A stretch of DNA of 64,000 bases from Flavobacterium frigoritolerans. GTDB lineage: Bacteria > Bacteroidota > Bacteroidia > Flavobacteriales > Flavobacteriaceae. The stretch's first letter is position 1, and every line of letters starts with the position of its first letter. The stretch lies in the NCBI RefSeq assembly GCF_025847275.1, contig NZ_JAOZEV010000003.1:62001-126000 (forward strand), in the 5' to 3' direction. Positions 1 to 9,614 of the stretch are shown piece by piece. The position numbers and the translations under genes are program-made. The notes beneath the pieces are model-generated. The model had not been told where the DNA came from. It was given only the letters and a program-made list of their open reading frames with translations, and searched no databases.

Positions 1-1
1 T

Positions 2-745
2 CATATTTTAAAAAGGCGTTTCGGCTTGTTAGGAAAAAATATTAGTTACTCTTTTTCAAAAGGTTATTTTACCGAAAAATTCAACGACGAACATTTTAAA
101 GGATGTAGTTATGAAAATTTTGATATTCCAGAGATTAACCATTTTACAGCATTGATAAAAAACAATCCTGATTTAAAAGGATTAAACGTAACGATACCTT
201 ACAAAGAACAAATACTGCCTTTTTTAGATAAACTATCAAAAAAAGCTACATTAATCGGTGCTGTAAACACTATTAAGTTTACCAAAAAAGGAAAGCTAAA
301 AGGGTACAACACCGATTATTATGGCTTTAAAAAATCATTGAAACCTTTATTAAAATCACACCATAAAAAAGCTTTGATTTTAGGTACAGGTGGTGCTTCT
401 AAAGGAGTAGCTTATGCATTAGACGAATTAGGTATTTTATACACATTTGTTTCTCGCGAAGCCAAAGAAAATATTATTGATTATAATTTAATCAATGCTA
501 CGACTTTTGATAATTACCAAATTATAATCAATAGTACACCCGTTGGAACAAGCCCAAATATAGAAGCTTATCCTGCAATTCCATATGAGTTTTTTACTAA
601 AAAACACATCGCTTACGATTTAATCTATAATCCCGAAGAAACTACCTTTCTTAAAAAAGCAAAAGAAAATGGAGCTGTTATAAAAAACGGATATGATATG
701 CTTATTTTTCAGGCCGAAAAAGCTTGGAAAATCTGGAATAAATAA
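2..745 (+). CDS. aroE: Shikimate dehydrogenase, 5' end cut by the window edge
   Basis: Reduces 3-dehydroshikimate to shikimate with NADPH in the aromatic amino acid pathway (cytoplasm). The reading frame is open from base 2, encoding HILKRRFGLLGKNISYSFS, so the true start lies just upstream of the window and the TTG at 26 is not needed. Visible motifs: the substrate-binding SYSFS segment, NVTIPYKEQ with the catalytic lysine, GYNTDYYGF with the catalytic aspartate, the Rossmann glycine loop LGTGGASKG, and NSTPVGTSPN near the C-terminus. The length is close to the short Bacteroidota AroE form. A hairpin terminator follows the stop codon. Confidence 0.93.
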   Translation, partial: HILKRRFGLLGKNISYSFSKGYFTEKFNDEHFKGCSYENFDIPEINHFTALIKNNPDLKGLNVTIPYKEQILPFLDKLSKKATLIGAVNTIKFTKKGKLKGYNTDYYGFKKSLKPLLKSHHKKALILGTGGASKGVAYALDELGILYTFVSREAKENIIDYNLINATTFDNYQIIINSTPVGTSPNIEAYPAIPYEFFTKKHIAYDLIYNPEETTFLKKAKENGAVIKNGYDMLIFQAEKAWKIWNK

Positions 746-768
746 AATATTTCTAAAAACAATATCTC

Positions 769-802
769 AAAGACTACAATTACAAAATTGTGGTCTTTTT
801 TG
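769..802 (+). terminator. Rho-independent terminator after aroE
   Basis: A 12-bp stem (AAGACTACAATT paired with AATTGTGGTCTT, one wobble pair) with a short ACAA loop is followed by a T-run. It ends aroE transcription before the repeat element that follows. Confidence 0.8.
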
Positions 803-829
803 TTTTACGACTATTTCACGAATAATAGA

Positions 830-962
830 ATGCGGATTTGAACGCGGATTAAACAGATTCACTTAGGCGAAGACGCGGATAAAAACGGATTTCAAGAATA
901 ACAAATAGAATCCGTTTTTATCTGCGTTTTTACTTTTCTAAATCCGCGTCATCCGCGTTTCT
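830..962. repeat. Dispersed GCGGAT/ATCCGC palindromic repeat, copy 1
   Basis: This fills most of the 348-base gap between aroE and the GH1 gene. Inner arms at 873-891 and 909-927 (core GCGGATAAAAACGGATT) are inverted copies with one mismatch in 19. Outer arms rich in GCGGATT (about 830-850) and AATCCGCG (about 940-960) extend the hairpin. A second, diverged copy of the same design lies at about 12012-12160, also in a 3' position. No open reading frame is present. It resembles REP/BIME-like elements. Confidence 0.75.
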
Positions 963-1061
963 TTTTTTCTAGACTATAGCGAAACATAACAACACAACCA
1001 TTAATTTCCGTTTTTTAATACTAACATAACACCATAAAATAATCACTTAACCTTAATATTC

Positions 1062-1069
1062 TAGCTTTG
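1062..1069 (+). promoter_or_regulatory. -7 promoter box for the GH1 gene
   Basis: TAGCTTTG matches the Bacteroidota -7 consensus TAnnTTTG and sits 24 bases before the ATG. No clear -33 TTG is visible at the expected spacing. Confidence 0.5.
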
Positions 1070-1093
1070 TTTCAGTTAAACAGATAAAAAAGT

Positions 1094-2539
1094 ATGAATA
1101 TATTTTTAAAAGTACTCGTTGTTATAGCAATACTATATCTTCTTATAATTATTTATCTTTCTATAAAATACCCTATAATAAGCTGGGATTGGTCCAAGAG
1201 AAATACCAATGATTTAAATTTCCCAAGAGATTTTCATTGGGGAACCGCTACAGCAGCACATCAAGTTGAAGGCGGTCACACAAATAGTAACTGGTCTTGG
1301 TGGGAAAACCAAAAAAATGAAAAGGGTAAACCACGAATTGATAATGGAGATAAAGCAGGACTTGCAACAGATCATTGGAATTTATATCCACGAGATATTG
1401 AACTTATGCAAGAACTAGGCGTAAATGCCTATCGTTTCTCTTTATCATGGAGCAAAATAAACCCCGAAGAAGGCAAATTTAATCAAGATGCAATTCAGCA
1501 TTACTCAGATGTAATTGATCGCTTATTAGCAAAGCAAATCACTCCAAACATAACATTACATCATTTTGAAGAACCGCTATGGTTTATGAACAAAAATGGA
1601 TTTGAAAAAGAAGAAAACATTGCCTACTTTCAGTTATTCGTAAAAACAGTATTCGAAAAATATAGCGATCGAGTTACTTATTGGACAACTTTTAATGAAA
1701 TTAATGTTTATACAAATCTGGCTTTTATGTCAGACATTTTTCCACCAGGCAAAAAGAACTCTAAAATTGCAGGCAGGGTATTAAAAAACATTTTAATAGC
1801 TCATACACAAGCCTATAAAATGATGAAAAGTTTATCAAATGGTAAGAAATCACAAATAGGGATTGTAAAAGACATTTTTTTCTTTGAACCTAAAAACAGA
1901 TGGAACTTGCTCGATTGGTTGGGAGCTTTGGTTGCTAATGATAATTTTAATAATTCATCATTAAACTTCTTCGAAACTGGGAAATATCATTTCGGAGTTC
2001 CATTTCAAGCCAATGAAAATTATTTCGATAAAGACGCTCCCAACACCATAGACTTTATGGGACTTAATTATTACTCGCATTATGCTACAACCTTCAAATT
2101 CATAGAACATGAAAAAATGTTTTCACCAGTAGCCGGTGAAGAGATGACTGATATGGATTATACAGTTTATCCCGAAGGAATCTATAGAGCAATTAAACGA
2201 ATGTCACGAATCAGTAAGCCAATCATCATTACCGAAACAGGTATTGCCGATGCCAAAGACAACAAAAGAGGCTTGTTTATAGAAAGAGAAATATTTGCCA
2301 TATCAGAAGCTATAAAAGATGGATATGATGTACGAGGATATTATTATTGGTCCTTAATCGACAATTTTGAATGGAGTTTAGGATATGATAAAAAATTTGG
2401 ATTATATGCTGTAAATCTTGAAACGCAGGAAAGAAAGTTAAAAGACGGAGGTAAACATTATCAGGCAATTGTAAAACGATTTTTAAATACAAAAACAATG
2501 ATAAAAGCTACTTTAGACAAAAAAGTGGGAATATATTAA
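1094..2539 (+). CDS. Membrane-anchored GH1 family beta-glucosidase
   Basis: Retaining beta-glycosidase of glycoside hydrolase family 1, probably releasing glucose from beta-glucosides. Residues 5-24 form one hydrophobic helix without a signal-peptidase or lipobox site, so the enzyme is probably tethered to the inner membrane and faces the periplasm. The catalytic domain begins at DFHWGTATAAHQVEGG. TFNEINVY carries the acid/base Glu202 and ITETGIAD the nucleophile Glu381. At 481 residues it is slightly longer than soluble GH1 enzymes because of the anchor. It has its own promoter box and lies between aroE and the DUF349 gene with no partner genes, so the substrate cannot be inferred from context. 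Confidence 0.9.
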   Translation: MNIFLKVLVVIAILYLLIIIYLSIKYPIISWDWSKRNTNDLNFPRDFHWGTATAAHQVEGGHTNSNWSWWENQKNEKGKPRIDNGDKAGLATDHWNLYPRDIELMQELGVNAYRFSLSWSKINPEEGKFNQDAIQHYSDVIDRLLAKQITPNITLHHFEEPLWFMNKNGFEKEENIAYFQLFVKTVFEKYSDRVTYWTTFNEINVYTNLAFMSDIFPPGKKNSKIAGRVLKNILIAHTQAYKMMKSLSNGKKSQIGIVKDIFFFEPKNRWNLLDWLGALVANDNFNNSSLNFFETGKYHFGVPFQANENYFDKDAPNTIDFMGLNYYSHYATTFKFIEHEKMFSPVAGEEMTDMDYTVYPEGIYRAIKRMSRISKPIIITETGIADAKDNKRGLFIEREIFAISEAIKDGYDVRGYYYWSLIDNFEWSLGYDKKFGLYAVNLETQERKLKDGGKHYQAIVKRFLNTKTMIKATLDKKVGIY

Positions 2540-2702
2540 ATATTCAATAGTATTCACAATCGCTTTTACAACCTCATAAACAACCAATTAACAAGAATAT
2601 TAAACTTAAACACACTATAAATAAAGGATTTATTTTGTAGTTCGGAACACCTTTAGTATCTTTCGCTCTAGATTTAAAGTAAAAACCTTATACATTGACA
2701 AA

Positions 2703-4721
2703 ATGTTAGAAGAAAAGAATGATAACCTGCAAGAGGCAGATGGAAAATTAGAAATTGAATCTGCAAATTCAACTGAAAACAATGAAACTATTTCAGTTGA
2801 AATTAATGAAAGTGAAGCGGAAACCATTGTATCTGAATCTGAGAACAGCATAGCTCCTTCTGAGGAAAAGTTATCAGATAAAGAAACTGTTGCCGAAACT
2901 CAAAATCAGACAGCACTAGATGCAATAACCAATTCTAATGCCGAAGAAAGTGAAGATGAAACGCTAAAAGAGCGCCATGACCTTCCGATGCATGATTATA
3001 ATACTTTTTCGCTGGACGAACTAGTAGCAGAACTAAAAAAATTAGTTTCGTCAGATAAAGTTATGTCTGTAAAAGAGCATATCGAAGAAATTAAAAAATC
3101 GTTTTTGCTACAGTACAATCATCTTATCGAAGAAAAAAGAGAAGAATTTAATGCTGAAAATCAAGATCCAAACGAAGAATTTCAATATCATTCTCCATTA
3201 AAAACAAAATTTGATGAATATTACAACATATTCAGAGACCATAGGAATGCACACTTTAAAAGCCTACAAACCAATCTGAAATCGAATTTAGAAAACAGAT
3301 TAGCTATTGTTGAGGAATTAAAAGAGCTTATTAATCCGCAAGAAAACATAAAAGACACTCTTAAACATTTTAATGAACTAAGAGAAAGATGGAAAAATGC
3401 AGGTTCAATTCCAAAAGACAAATACAATCACGTATGGAATAACTACCATTTTCATGTAGAAAATTTTTATGATTATTTACATTTAGATCGCGAAGCCAGA
3501 GATTTGGATTTTAAACACAATCTAGAACAAAAACAAAAAATTGTTGCTCGCGTAGAAGAATTAGTAAATGAAGCAGATGTAAGTAAAGCATTTAGAGAAC
3601 TACAAGATTTACATAAAATCTGGAAAGAAGATATTGGTCCGGTTTCTAAAGAACACCGTGATGAAATATGGAATAAGTTTAGTGAATTAACTAAAAAAAT
3701 TCATGACAAACGCGAGGTTTTATTCGAAAACATTAGAGGTTCAGAACTTGAAAACCTTGAAGTTAAGAAAAATATCATTTCGCAAATTGAAGTTCTTGCT
3801 ACCGAAAAAGTAAATGCACATTCTTTATGGTTGCAACAAATAGAAAAGGTAGAAGCTTTACGTTCTGCGTTTTTTGCAGCCGGAAAAGTTCCATCAGATG
3901 TAAACGAAGCTACTTGGAGCGCATTTAAAACTGCCGTTAGAAATTTTAATACTTTTAAAAATTCATTTTATAAAGACATTAAAAAAGATCAAAACGACAA
4001 CTTAAATAAAAAAATGGCTCTGGTTGCCAAAGCCAAAGAATTACAAGAAAGTACCGATTACGAATCGACTACTCCTGTAATGAAAAAGATTCAGGAAGAG
4101 TGGAAACAAATTGGTCATGTTCCTAGAAAATACTCTGATAAAATTTGGAAAGAATTTAAAGATGCTTGTAATAGTTATTTTGATAAATTAAAAGAGCACA
4201 AAAACGAAGAAAATGGAGATGAAGTAGCTGCATTTGACAACAAAAAAGCTTACTTAGAAACTATTAGAGAATTCCAACTTACTGGTGATCATAAAACCGA
4301 TCTTGATGCTATAAAATTACACATCGAGACATGGAAAAACTTCGGAAAAGTGCCTTTTCCTAGACGTCATATCGAAGGTAAATTTAATAAGATACTAGAT
4401 GCACTTTTTGAAAAATTAAGCTTAAGCAAAAAAGAAACAGAAATGATTCGATTTGCTAATAGAATTGATAATTTATCTGAAAGTAATGATACTAGAAAAT
4501 TAGACAACGAGAAAATTTTCTTGATACGTAAAATTGAAGAAGTTCAAAATGAAATTTTCCAATTAGAAAATAACATTCAGTTCTTTACCAATACTAAAAA
4601 TGCCAAGAAAGAAAACTCAATAGTTCTGGAAGTTCGTAAAAACATTGCGCTTCACAAAGAAAGTCTTGACGTTTGGAAAGAAAAACTACACCAATTAAGA
4701 AATTTAGATAACAATAACTAA
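2703..4721 (+). CDS. DUF349 repeat protein
   Basis: Cytoplasmic protein of 672 residues and unknown biochemical function. The first ~100 residues are acidic and low-complexity (rich in Glu, Ser, Asn). Five DUF349 repeats follow with ~80-residue periodicity; their signature W-x4-G-x-[VI]-P occurs near residues 225, 304, 384, 464 and 541 (for example RERWKNAGSIPKDK and EEWKQIGHVPRKYSDKIW). The C-terminal ~100 residues are predicted helical or coiled-coil. The family is widespread in Bacteroidota. Upstream, TATCTTTC at 2657-2664 is a one-mismatch -7 box. A terminator follows the stop. Confidence 0.88.
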   Translation: MLEEKNDNLQEADGKLEIESANSTENNETISVEINESEAETIVSESENSIAPSEEKLSDKETVAETQNQTALDAITNSNAEESEDETLKERHDLPMHDYNTFSLDELVAELKKLVSSDKVMSVKEHIEEIKKSFLLQYNHLIEEKREEFNAENQDPNEEFQYHSPLKTKFDEYYNIFRDHRNAHFKSLQTNLKSNLENRLAIVEELKELINPQENIKDTLKHFNELRERWKNAGSIPKDKYNHVWNNYHFHVENFYDYLHLDREARDLDFKHNLEQKQKIVARVEELVNEADVSKAFRELQDLHKIWKEDIGPVSKEHRDEIWNKFSELTKKIHDKREVLFENIRGSELENLEVKKNIISQIEVLATEKVNAHSLWLQQIEKVEALRSAFFAAGKVPSDVNEATWSAFKTAVRNFNTFKNSFYKDIKKDQNDNLNKKMALVAKAKELQESTDYESTTPVMKKIQEEWKQIGHVPRKYSDKIWKEFKDACNSYFDKLKEHKNEENGDEVAAFDNKKAYLETIREFQLTGDHKTDLDAIKLHIETWKNFGKVPFPRRHIEGKFNKILDALFEKLSLSKKETEMIRFANRIDNLSESNDTRKLDNEKIFLIRKIEEVQNEIFQLENNIQFFTNTKNAKKENSIVLEVRKNIALHKESLDVWKEKLHQLRNLDNNN

Positions 4722-4742
4722 ATCTATTAAAGGTTTATAAAT

Positions 4743-4777
4743 AAAAAGAGCGGTAATTAATTTTATCGCTCTTTTTT
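4743..4777 (+). terminator. Terminator after the DUF349 gene
   Basis: The stem AAAGAGCGGTAA paired with TTATCGCTCTTT, with a short AT loop and a run of seven T, begins 21 bases after the stop. Confidence 0.85.
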
Positions 4778-4799
4778 TGCTTTATATTTTAATCTAAAA

Positions 4800-5140
4800 T
4801 GGCTTAACTGCAAAGGGCGCAATCCCAATAGCTATCGGGATACCCTAAGTTCGCAAAGCTTATAAAAACGTTGCGTGCTTTGCGGTTAAATTCTCTTTAT
4901 CTGCATTATACCATACCTTTCTATATCGCTACGCTGTAGCGCTACCCAATCCCTTTAAATTTGCTATAAATATGATACTCCACTGGAGCAATTATGTATC
5001 ATATTTTCTAAACTTTCAAAAAAACAGTAATGCATGCTAAGTTCACAGAGTATATAAAAAATACAACACTTTGCGAACTTTACGATTTTTTACGAAATCT
5101 TACTTATAAAAACGTTGCGTGCTTTGCGGTTAAATTCGTT
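4800..5140. repeat. Intergenic repeat cluster with a 34-bp exact duplication
   Basis: The 474-base gap between two convergent genes has no credible ORF. An identical 34-base stretch occurs at 4860-4893 and 5104-5137 (core GTTGCGTGCTTTGCGGTTAA). A diverged inverted copy lies at 4804-4822, so the first unit can fold back. CAATAGCTATCGGGATA at 4826-4842 recurs at 60014-60030. AGTTCGCAAAG (about 4848) and CTTTGCGAAC (about 5070) are also inverted to one another. This is dispersed repeat material of the type common between flavobacterial genes, not a CRISPR array. Confidence 0.7.
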
Positions 5141-5195
5141 TAGTGTGTTATACGACAAATCTTATACTGCCATACAGAGAACAAATCAATAAACT

Positions 5196-7538
5196 CTAAT
5201 TTATAAATGCTTTTAAAAGTGGGCAATTATACTGTTTAAATGTTTTTGTTGTATTATACACCGAATAAAAATCTACTATTTCTTTTCCTGATTTAAAAGC
5301 AGCTTGTTCTTCGTGTGAAATATCAAAATCCCTATAGTAATCATAATAATTGCATTCAAAGATCATTAAACTTGCCAATGCCTTTTCTTCTTTATTTTTA
5401 GACATTTTCAATGCCTTTTCATAATACATTTTGGCCAGCGTACATCGATAATAATTTGAATTTTGATATTTCATTTCGGCATCATAATTATTCTCTCCGT
5501 AAACATAATCCGAATAATTCTCTCCTCCAGACGTCCAATCATAAGCTAGCATCATCCAGGAATTCCCCCAATAAGAAACATTAAAATAAGCATGCGCCAA
5601 AAGTAAGTTGCTTGTTGGTGTATTTTCTTTTTTCAACTCAATTAGTTTAGCTACAAATTCCGCTTTATTAAAACGATAATTAAACTTTCTTTCTTTAGCT
5701 TTTTTCAACACTTTAGGAACAAAAGGATCTTCGTTAAGATAATTTTTATACTCATAATTTTTCTGCCAGAAATTAGATGGCATACTTGCAAAGACCTGAT
5801 AAGCTATAGCTAGATTATTTTTTCTAAAAGCTATCGTTCCTTTTACATCTCTATAAAAATTTACATCTGGTGCTGTTGTTCCTGCACAGATATATTTCTC
5901 AAACGGTGTTTTATCTTCTTTTTGATACAATGCTATTAAATCGTCCATATCTTCAAGAGTTGCATATCTCTCGAAGTAACCTGTATATTCGTAAAAAGAT
6001 GGTGTGTAATAATACCAAGAATCCGTTGCTTCTTTTTTAAGATTAGATTTTAAAAATAATAAACCTGCTGTTGTTTTATCTCCTTGTTTAGAAAATTCAT
6101 CACTTGCAATCCTATACAAACTATACAGATTTTTAAGCAAGCTATTATCTTCTTGAACTAAATCTTCTATTGCATTAAAATAATTAAAAAGATTGTTTTG
6201 GGTATCTTTCTCTTTCAAGTTATCTTGTTTTAAAGCCACAAGAGCCAATTGAATATTTTTTTGTAATTGGATCGAAACATTAGCCTTAACAGAAATCATG
6301 TTGACATATTTTTTTCCTAAGTCTATTTCGTCATCTATAAAGCACAATTGTGAAATAGCCGATGCCATAAAATCTTTTTGCTCTCCAGAAACCTTGCTAT
6401 GAGCATCAATTAAAAACTGTTTTAACTCTCTTAGATAAAAAATGTCTTTATTAAAATTCTCTGCTTTGGCTTTTTCATAATTATCATACCAGCTCATTTG
6501 ATTAAAACTTACCGCAGGAATTTTATTGGATGAATATTTGGGAGTAAAAATCCAATCTTCGAGTTTATTAATTTCTCTTTGAACCAAAAAACTAAAATAA
6601 ACACTATTAGAGTCAAGACTATACACTTGTTTCATTGTATTTAAGTCTGGTGCAGGATTACGCATGCTTTCGATTATCAAAATCATGTTTCGTTCTTCAT
6701 CATTTTTTGCCAATCGCAATGTAGCGGCTGTTTGTTTAAAATTATAATGCTGCATTACAGCATATGTTTTATCATCGCAAGTAGCAAAAACTTTACTCAG
6801 TAAATAATTTTGAAGAGGATAATCATCAATACACAATGCTTTATAATACAGAGCCCAAGGCTCTAAAATCGTGTTTTTATTATTCGCAAAATATGTATCG
6901 TATAAACTAATTACCTCTGCTTTATCTGAACTATAAAAACGATCTCTAAGAATAAGAAATGCATATCGCTGTTTCAGAAAAGCATCTTTGGCTGACAAAA
7001 TCTTTTGATTATAATCACCTATTGCAACTGTGTTTACATTTTCCTGGTAACTGTTTATACTACCCCAAGATTCCCATTTTGAACTTGGAATATTATTATA
7101 CTCTAATTTTTTTGCAAATACTAAATAATCCAAAAAGGGTTTGTTTTTTAAACGCAACAAAGTTGCGATAAAAGTATTCTTTGCAAAAACTTGCTTTAAA
7201 GTGTGGTTTTTATAAGCTGCTTGGAATTTATCAGAATCAGTTTCGTATAAAATTGTATAAATATCTGCTGTAGAAACGTTTGTACCTATTTTCTTTTGCC
7301 ATTCCAGACAATTTAATTCCTGATCTCTATTAGAAACTTGGCTAACCTCATGATAACTATTTGCAGAATAACAAAAATAATGCAACTTCAAGAAACCTTC
7401 TCTTTCTGATTTAAACAAGGCTAGGCGACTCGTTTCTGCCGATTCATACCATCCGCAAGCAAACGAAGCCTGAAAAGCAAACAATAAAATTAAGCTACTG
7501 AAAATGCGCGTAATATCCGGATATGTTTTTGATTCCAT
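5196..7538 (-). CDS. Large exported protein of unknown function
   Basis: I do not recognise a named family. The protein is about 780 residues, Tyr/Asn/Lys-rich and predicted mainly helical. It begins with a signal peptide (MESKTYPDITRIF, then the hydrophobic SSLILLFAFQASFA) followed by CGWYESAETSRLALF. The frame is open further up to 7595, but Met at 7538 (or 7544) gives a normal signal peptide and reduces overlap with the upstream gene. Even so it overlaps the 3' end of that gene by about 44 bases, so the two are probably translationally coupled. Probable location is periplasm or cell surface. Confidence 0.65.
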   Translation of the reverse strand: MESKTYPDITRIFSSLILLFAFQASFACGWYESAETSRLALFKSEREGFLKLHYFCYSANSYHEVSQVSNRDQELNCLEWQKKIGTNVSTADIYTILYETDSDKFQAAYKNHTLKQVFAKNTFIATLLRLKNKPFLDYLVFAKKLEYNNIPSSKWESWGSINSYQENVNTVAIGDYNQKILSAKDAFLKQRYAFLILRDRFYSSDKAEVISLYDTYFANNKNTILEPWALYYKALCIDDYPLQNYLLSKVFATCDDKTYAVMQHYNFKQTAATLRLAKNDEERNMILIIESMRNPAPDLNTMKQVYSLDSNSVYFSFLVQREINKLEDWIFTPKYSSNKIPAVSFNQMSWYDNYEKAKAENFNKDIFYLRELKQFLIDAHSKVSGEQKDFMASAISQLCFIDDEIDLGKKYVNMISVKANVSIQLQKNIQLALVALKQDNLKEKDTQNNLFNYFNAIEDLVQEDNSLLKNLYSLYRIASDEFSKQGDKTTAGLLFLKSNLKKEATDSWYYYTPSFYEYTGYFERYATLEDMDDLIALYQKEDKTPFEKYICAGTTAPDVNFYRDVKGTIAFRKNNLAIAYQVFASMPSNFWQKNYEYKNYLNEDPFVPKVLKKAKERKFNYRFNKAEFVAKLIELKKENTPTSNLLLAHAYFNVSYWGNSWMMLAYDWTSGGENYSDYVYGENNYDAEMKYQNSNYYRCTLAKMYYEKALKMSKNKEEKALASLMIFECNYYDYYRDFDISHEEQAAFKSGKEIVDFYSVYNTTKTFKQYNCPLLKAFIN

Positions 7539-8631
7539 AATCATGGATGTATTTTTTATCAAAAGAAAAGAAAGTAACCTTTGTATGATTATCAAATGGT
7601 ATTCTGTTTTTTATGATCGAAATCATTTTTTTTATCTCTTCATCCGAGATTTTTTCAATTCTAATCTCATCTCCATTTCGTAAATACGTCTGCCCTATTA
7701 AAACATCATCCTGAAGCAGGTATTTGTTGTTTGCTATTTTTTTAATTCTTGATGTGTCTTTAATAAATTGCTCATAGTCGGATATAATACCTTTAAATTG
7801 ATTTCCTCGAAAAACAACCGACCAGCTATATAAGGGCAATGCAATGTCTAACCCCAGATCATAATCACTATGTGTTATGTATTTTTCTAATTCATCGCTT
7901 GTTCCTATAGAATTTTTGGTTTTGTAATCATTAGGACTTGATAAATTATAACACATTAATAACCCTCTATCTACAGGAGGAACTCCTGCTTTTTCACAAT
8001 ATTTATATTGCCATAATCGAATCGTCGCAGCTAATTGAGAACTTTTAAATTCTTTTTTAATCTGTTGCAATAAATAAAAATAATTATCCTTGGATTTTTC
8101 TGTCCAATCACAATCAATTAAAATCTCTTCAAAATTTGATTTTAATTTAGCTAATTCAATTTCTTTTATGGAATCTAAATTTAAAGTTTTTTTAACCTTT
8201 TGCTTTTCATAATTTGAGTAAACAATAGTACTGGCAATTTTATCCGCTTTTTCTTTATTATAATTAAGCCCTATTTCTTTTATTCTTTTCTGAATTTTTT
8301 TGGCCAAACTATCCAATTGATCTTTACTCGCCTTCAAAACAACATCATTGGTAATAAAAATACTTGGTGTAATTTTCAGATTGCTTTCATTAAAATCCAT
8401 TCGACTTATTGTTGCAACTGGAAGAGGTTCATTGGTATATGGATTCCAATCCACATCAAAAAACCGCACATACATATGTTTCACATTTAAGTTCTTACAA
8501 ATAGAATCTTCTTCTTTATCAAAATAAGCACTTGTTTTCCAATAACAGAAAGAACGAACCACTTCTTTCTTTTCATCACATCCAGAGCTATTTATTACCA
8601 CAAACAACAGTATAATAATTAAGCGTTTCAT
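7495..8631 (-). CDS. Lipoprotein of unknown function
   Basis: A 378-residue predicted lipoprotein. The signal sequence ends in the lipobox SSGC and is followed by DEKKE, an acidic stretch like the surface-export signals described for Bacteroidota lipoproteins. The mature part contains FCYWKTSAYF, HMYVRFFDVDWNPYTNEPLP and a segment around DCDWTEKSKDNYFYLLQQIK; the alternation of strands and helices is compatible with a TIM-barrel-like fold, but I cannot name a family. It is the first gene of a two-gene unit with the large exported protein and is divergent from prmA. Confidence 0.75.
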   Translation of the reverse strand: MKRLIIILLFVVINSSGCDEKKEVVRSFCYWKTSAYFDKEEDSICKNLNVKHMYVRFFDVDWNPYTNEPLPVATISRMDFNESNLKITPSIFITNDVVLKASKDQLDSLAKKIQKRIKEIGLNYNKEKADKIASTIVYSNYEKQKVKKTLNLDSIKEIELAKLKSNFEEILIDCDWTEKSKDNYFYLLQQIKKEFKSSQLAATIRLWQYKYCEKAGVPPVDRGLLMCYNLSSPNDYKTKNSIGTSDELEKYITHSDYDLGLDIALPLYSWSVVFRGNQFKGIISDYEQFIKDTSRIKKIANNKYLLQDDVLIGQTYLRNGDEIRIEKISDEEIKKMISIIKNRIPFDNHTKVTFFSFDKKYIHDYGIKNISGYYAHFQ

Positions 8632-8721
8632 TTTTTAATACTACTTACAATTTTTGAGCTAAAGTAATGTATAAAAGAATAACGTTATTCATTTTTTTCA
8701 ACAATTTCAAGTTTCGATTGT

Positions 8722-8729
8722 TACCTTTG
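8722..8729 (+). promoter_or_regulatory. -7 promoter box for prmA
   Basis: TACCTTTG, an exact TAnnTTTG match, lies 14 bases before the prmA ATG in the divergent 112-base intergenic region. Confidence 0.6.
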
Positions 8730-8743
8730 CAAAAAAAATAAAC

Positions 8744-9580
8744 ATGTCAAACATTTATATCGGGTATCACTTTACTATTGAGCCTAAAGAATTAGGTTCA
8801 GAAATACTAATTGCCGAATTAGGAGAGAAAGCATTTGAAAGTTTTACTGAAACTGAAACTGGAATTTCTGCATTTGTGCAAAAGGATTTATGGGATGAAA
8901 CAATTCTAGAAGATATTCATATTTTACAATCGGATGAATTTAAGATTGAATATACATTCGAGGAAATTGAGCAAGTAAATTGGAATGAGGAATGGGAGAA
9001 AAACTTCGAACCTATTGATGTTGATGGAAACTGTCATGTTCGTGCTCCATTTCATCCAAAAACAGATGCTGAGTTTGACATTGTAATCGAACCAAAAATG
9101 AGTTTTGGAACTGGTCACCACGAAACAACTCATATGATGATTCAGCATTTATTAGAAATGGATGTTAACGGTTTAAAAACCTTAGACATGGGTTGTGGAA
9201 CTGCTATTCTTGCTATTCTTGCCGAAATGAAAGGTGCTCAGCCTATTGACGCAATTGACATTGATAATTGGTGCTATTTAAACTCTATAGAGAATGCTGA
9301 ACGCAATAATTGCAAACATATTACCGTTTACGAAGGTGATGCAGCATTATTAGCTGGTAAAAAATACGATTTAATCATCGCTAATATTAACCGTAATATT
9401 TTACTAAATGACATGCAAAGCTATGTTGATTGTCTGAACTCAAAAGGAACCTTATTATTAAGTGGTTTTTATGAAGAAGACATTCCTTATATTGATGCTT
9501 CGTGTACAGAAAAAGGGTTGAAATATGTTAAAAAATTTCAAAGAAATAATTGGGTTTCTTTAAAATATGTAAATTTGTAG
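8744..9580 (+). CDS. prmA: Ribosomal protein L11 methyltransferase
   Basis: SAM-dependent methyltransferase that modifies ribosomal protein L11. After an N-terminal substrate-recognition domain come the family signature EPKMSFGTGHHETTHMM (residues 116-132), the SAM-binding motif LDMGCGTAILAIL (147-159) and the NINRNILL motif that replaces the N/DPPY loop. The length of 278 is normal. It is the first gene of a unit with clpS (34-base gap), an order seen widely in flavobacteria. Confidence 0.95.
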   Translation: MSNIYIGYHFTIEPKELGSEILIAELGEKAFESFTETETGISAFVQKDLWDETILEDIHILQSDEFKIEYTFEEIEQVNWNEEWEKNFEPIDVDGNCHVRAPFHPKTDAEFDIVIEPKMSFGTGHHETTHMMIQHLLEMDVNGLKTLDMGCGTAILAILAEMKGAQPIDAIDIDNWCYLNSIENAERNNCKHITVYEGDAALLAGKKYDLIIANINRNILLNDMQSYVDCLNSKGTLLLSGFYEEDIPYIDASCTEKGLKYVKKFQRNNWVSLKYVNL

Positions 9581-9614
9581 TTAATTAATTACAACAGTAC
9601 AAAAACTAAAAAAA

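Noticed and set aside
4860..5137. Possible CRISPR-like repeat
   Set aside because: Only two direct copies 244 bp apart, no regular spacers and no cas genes nearby.
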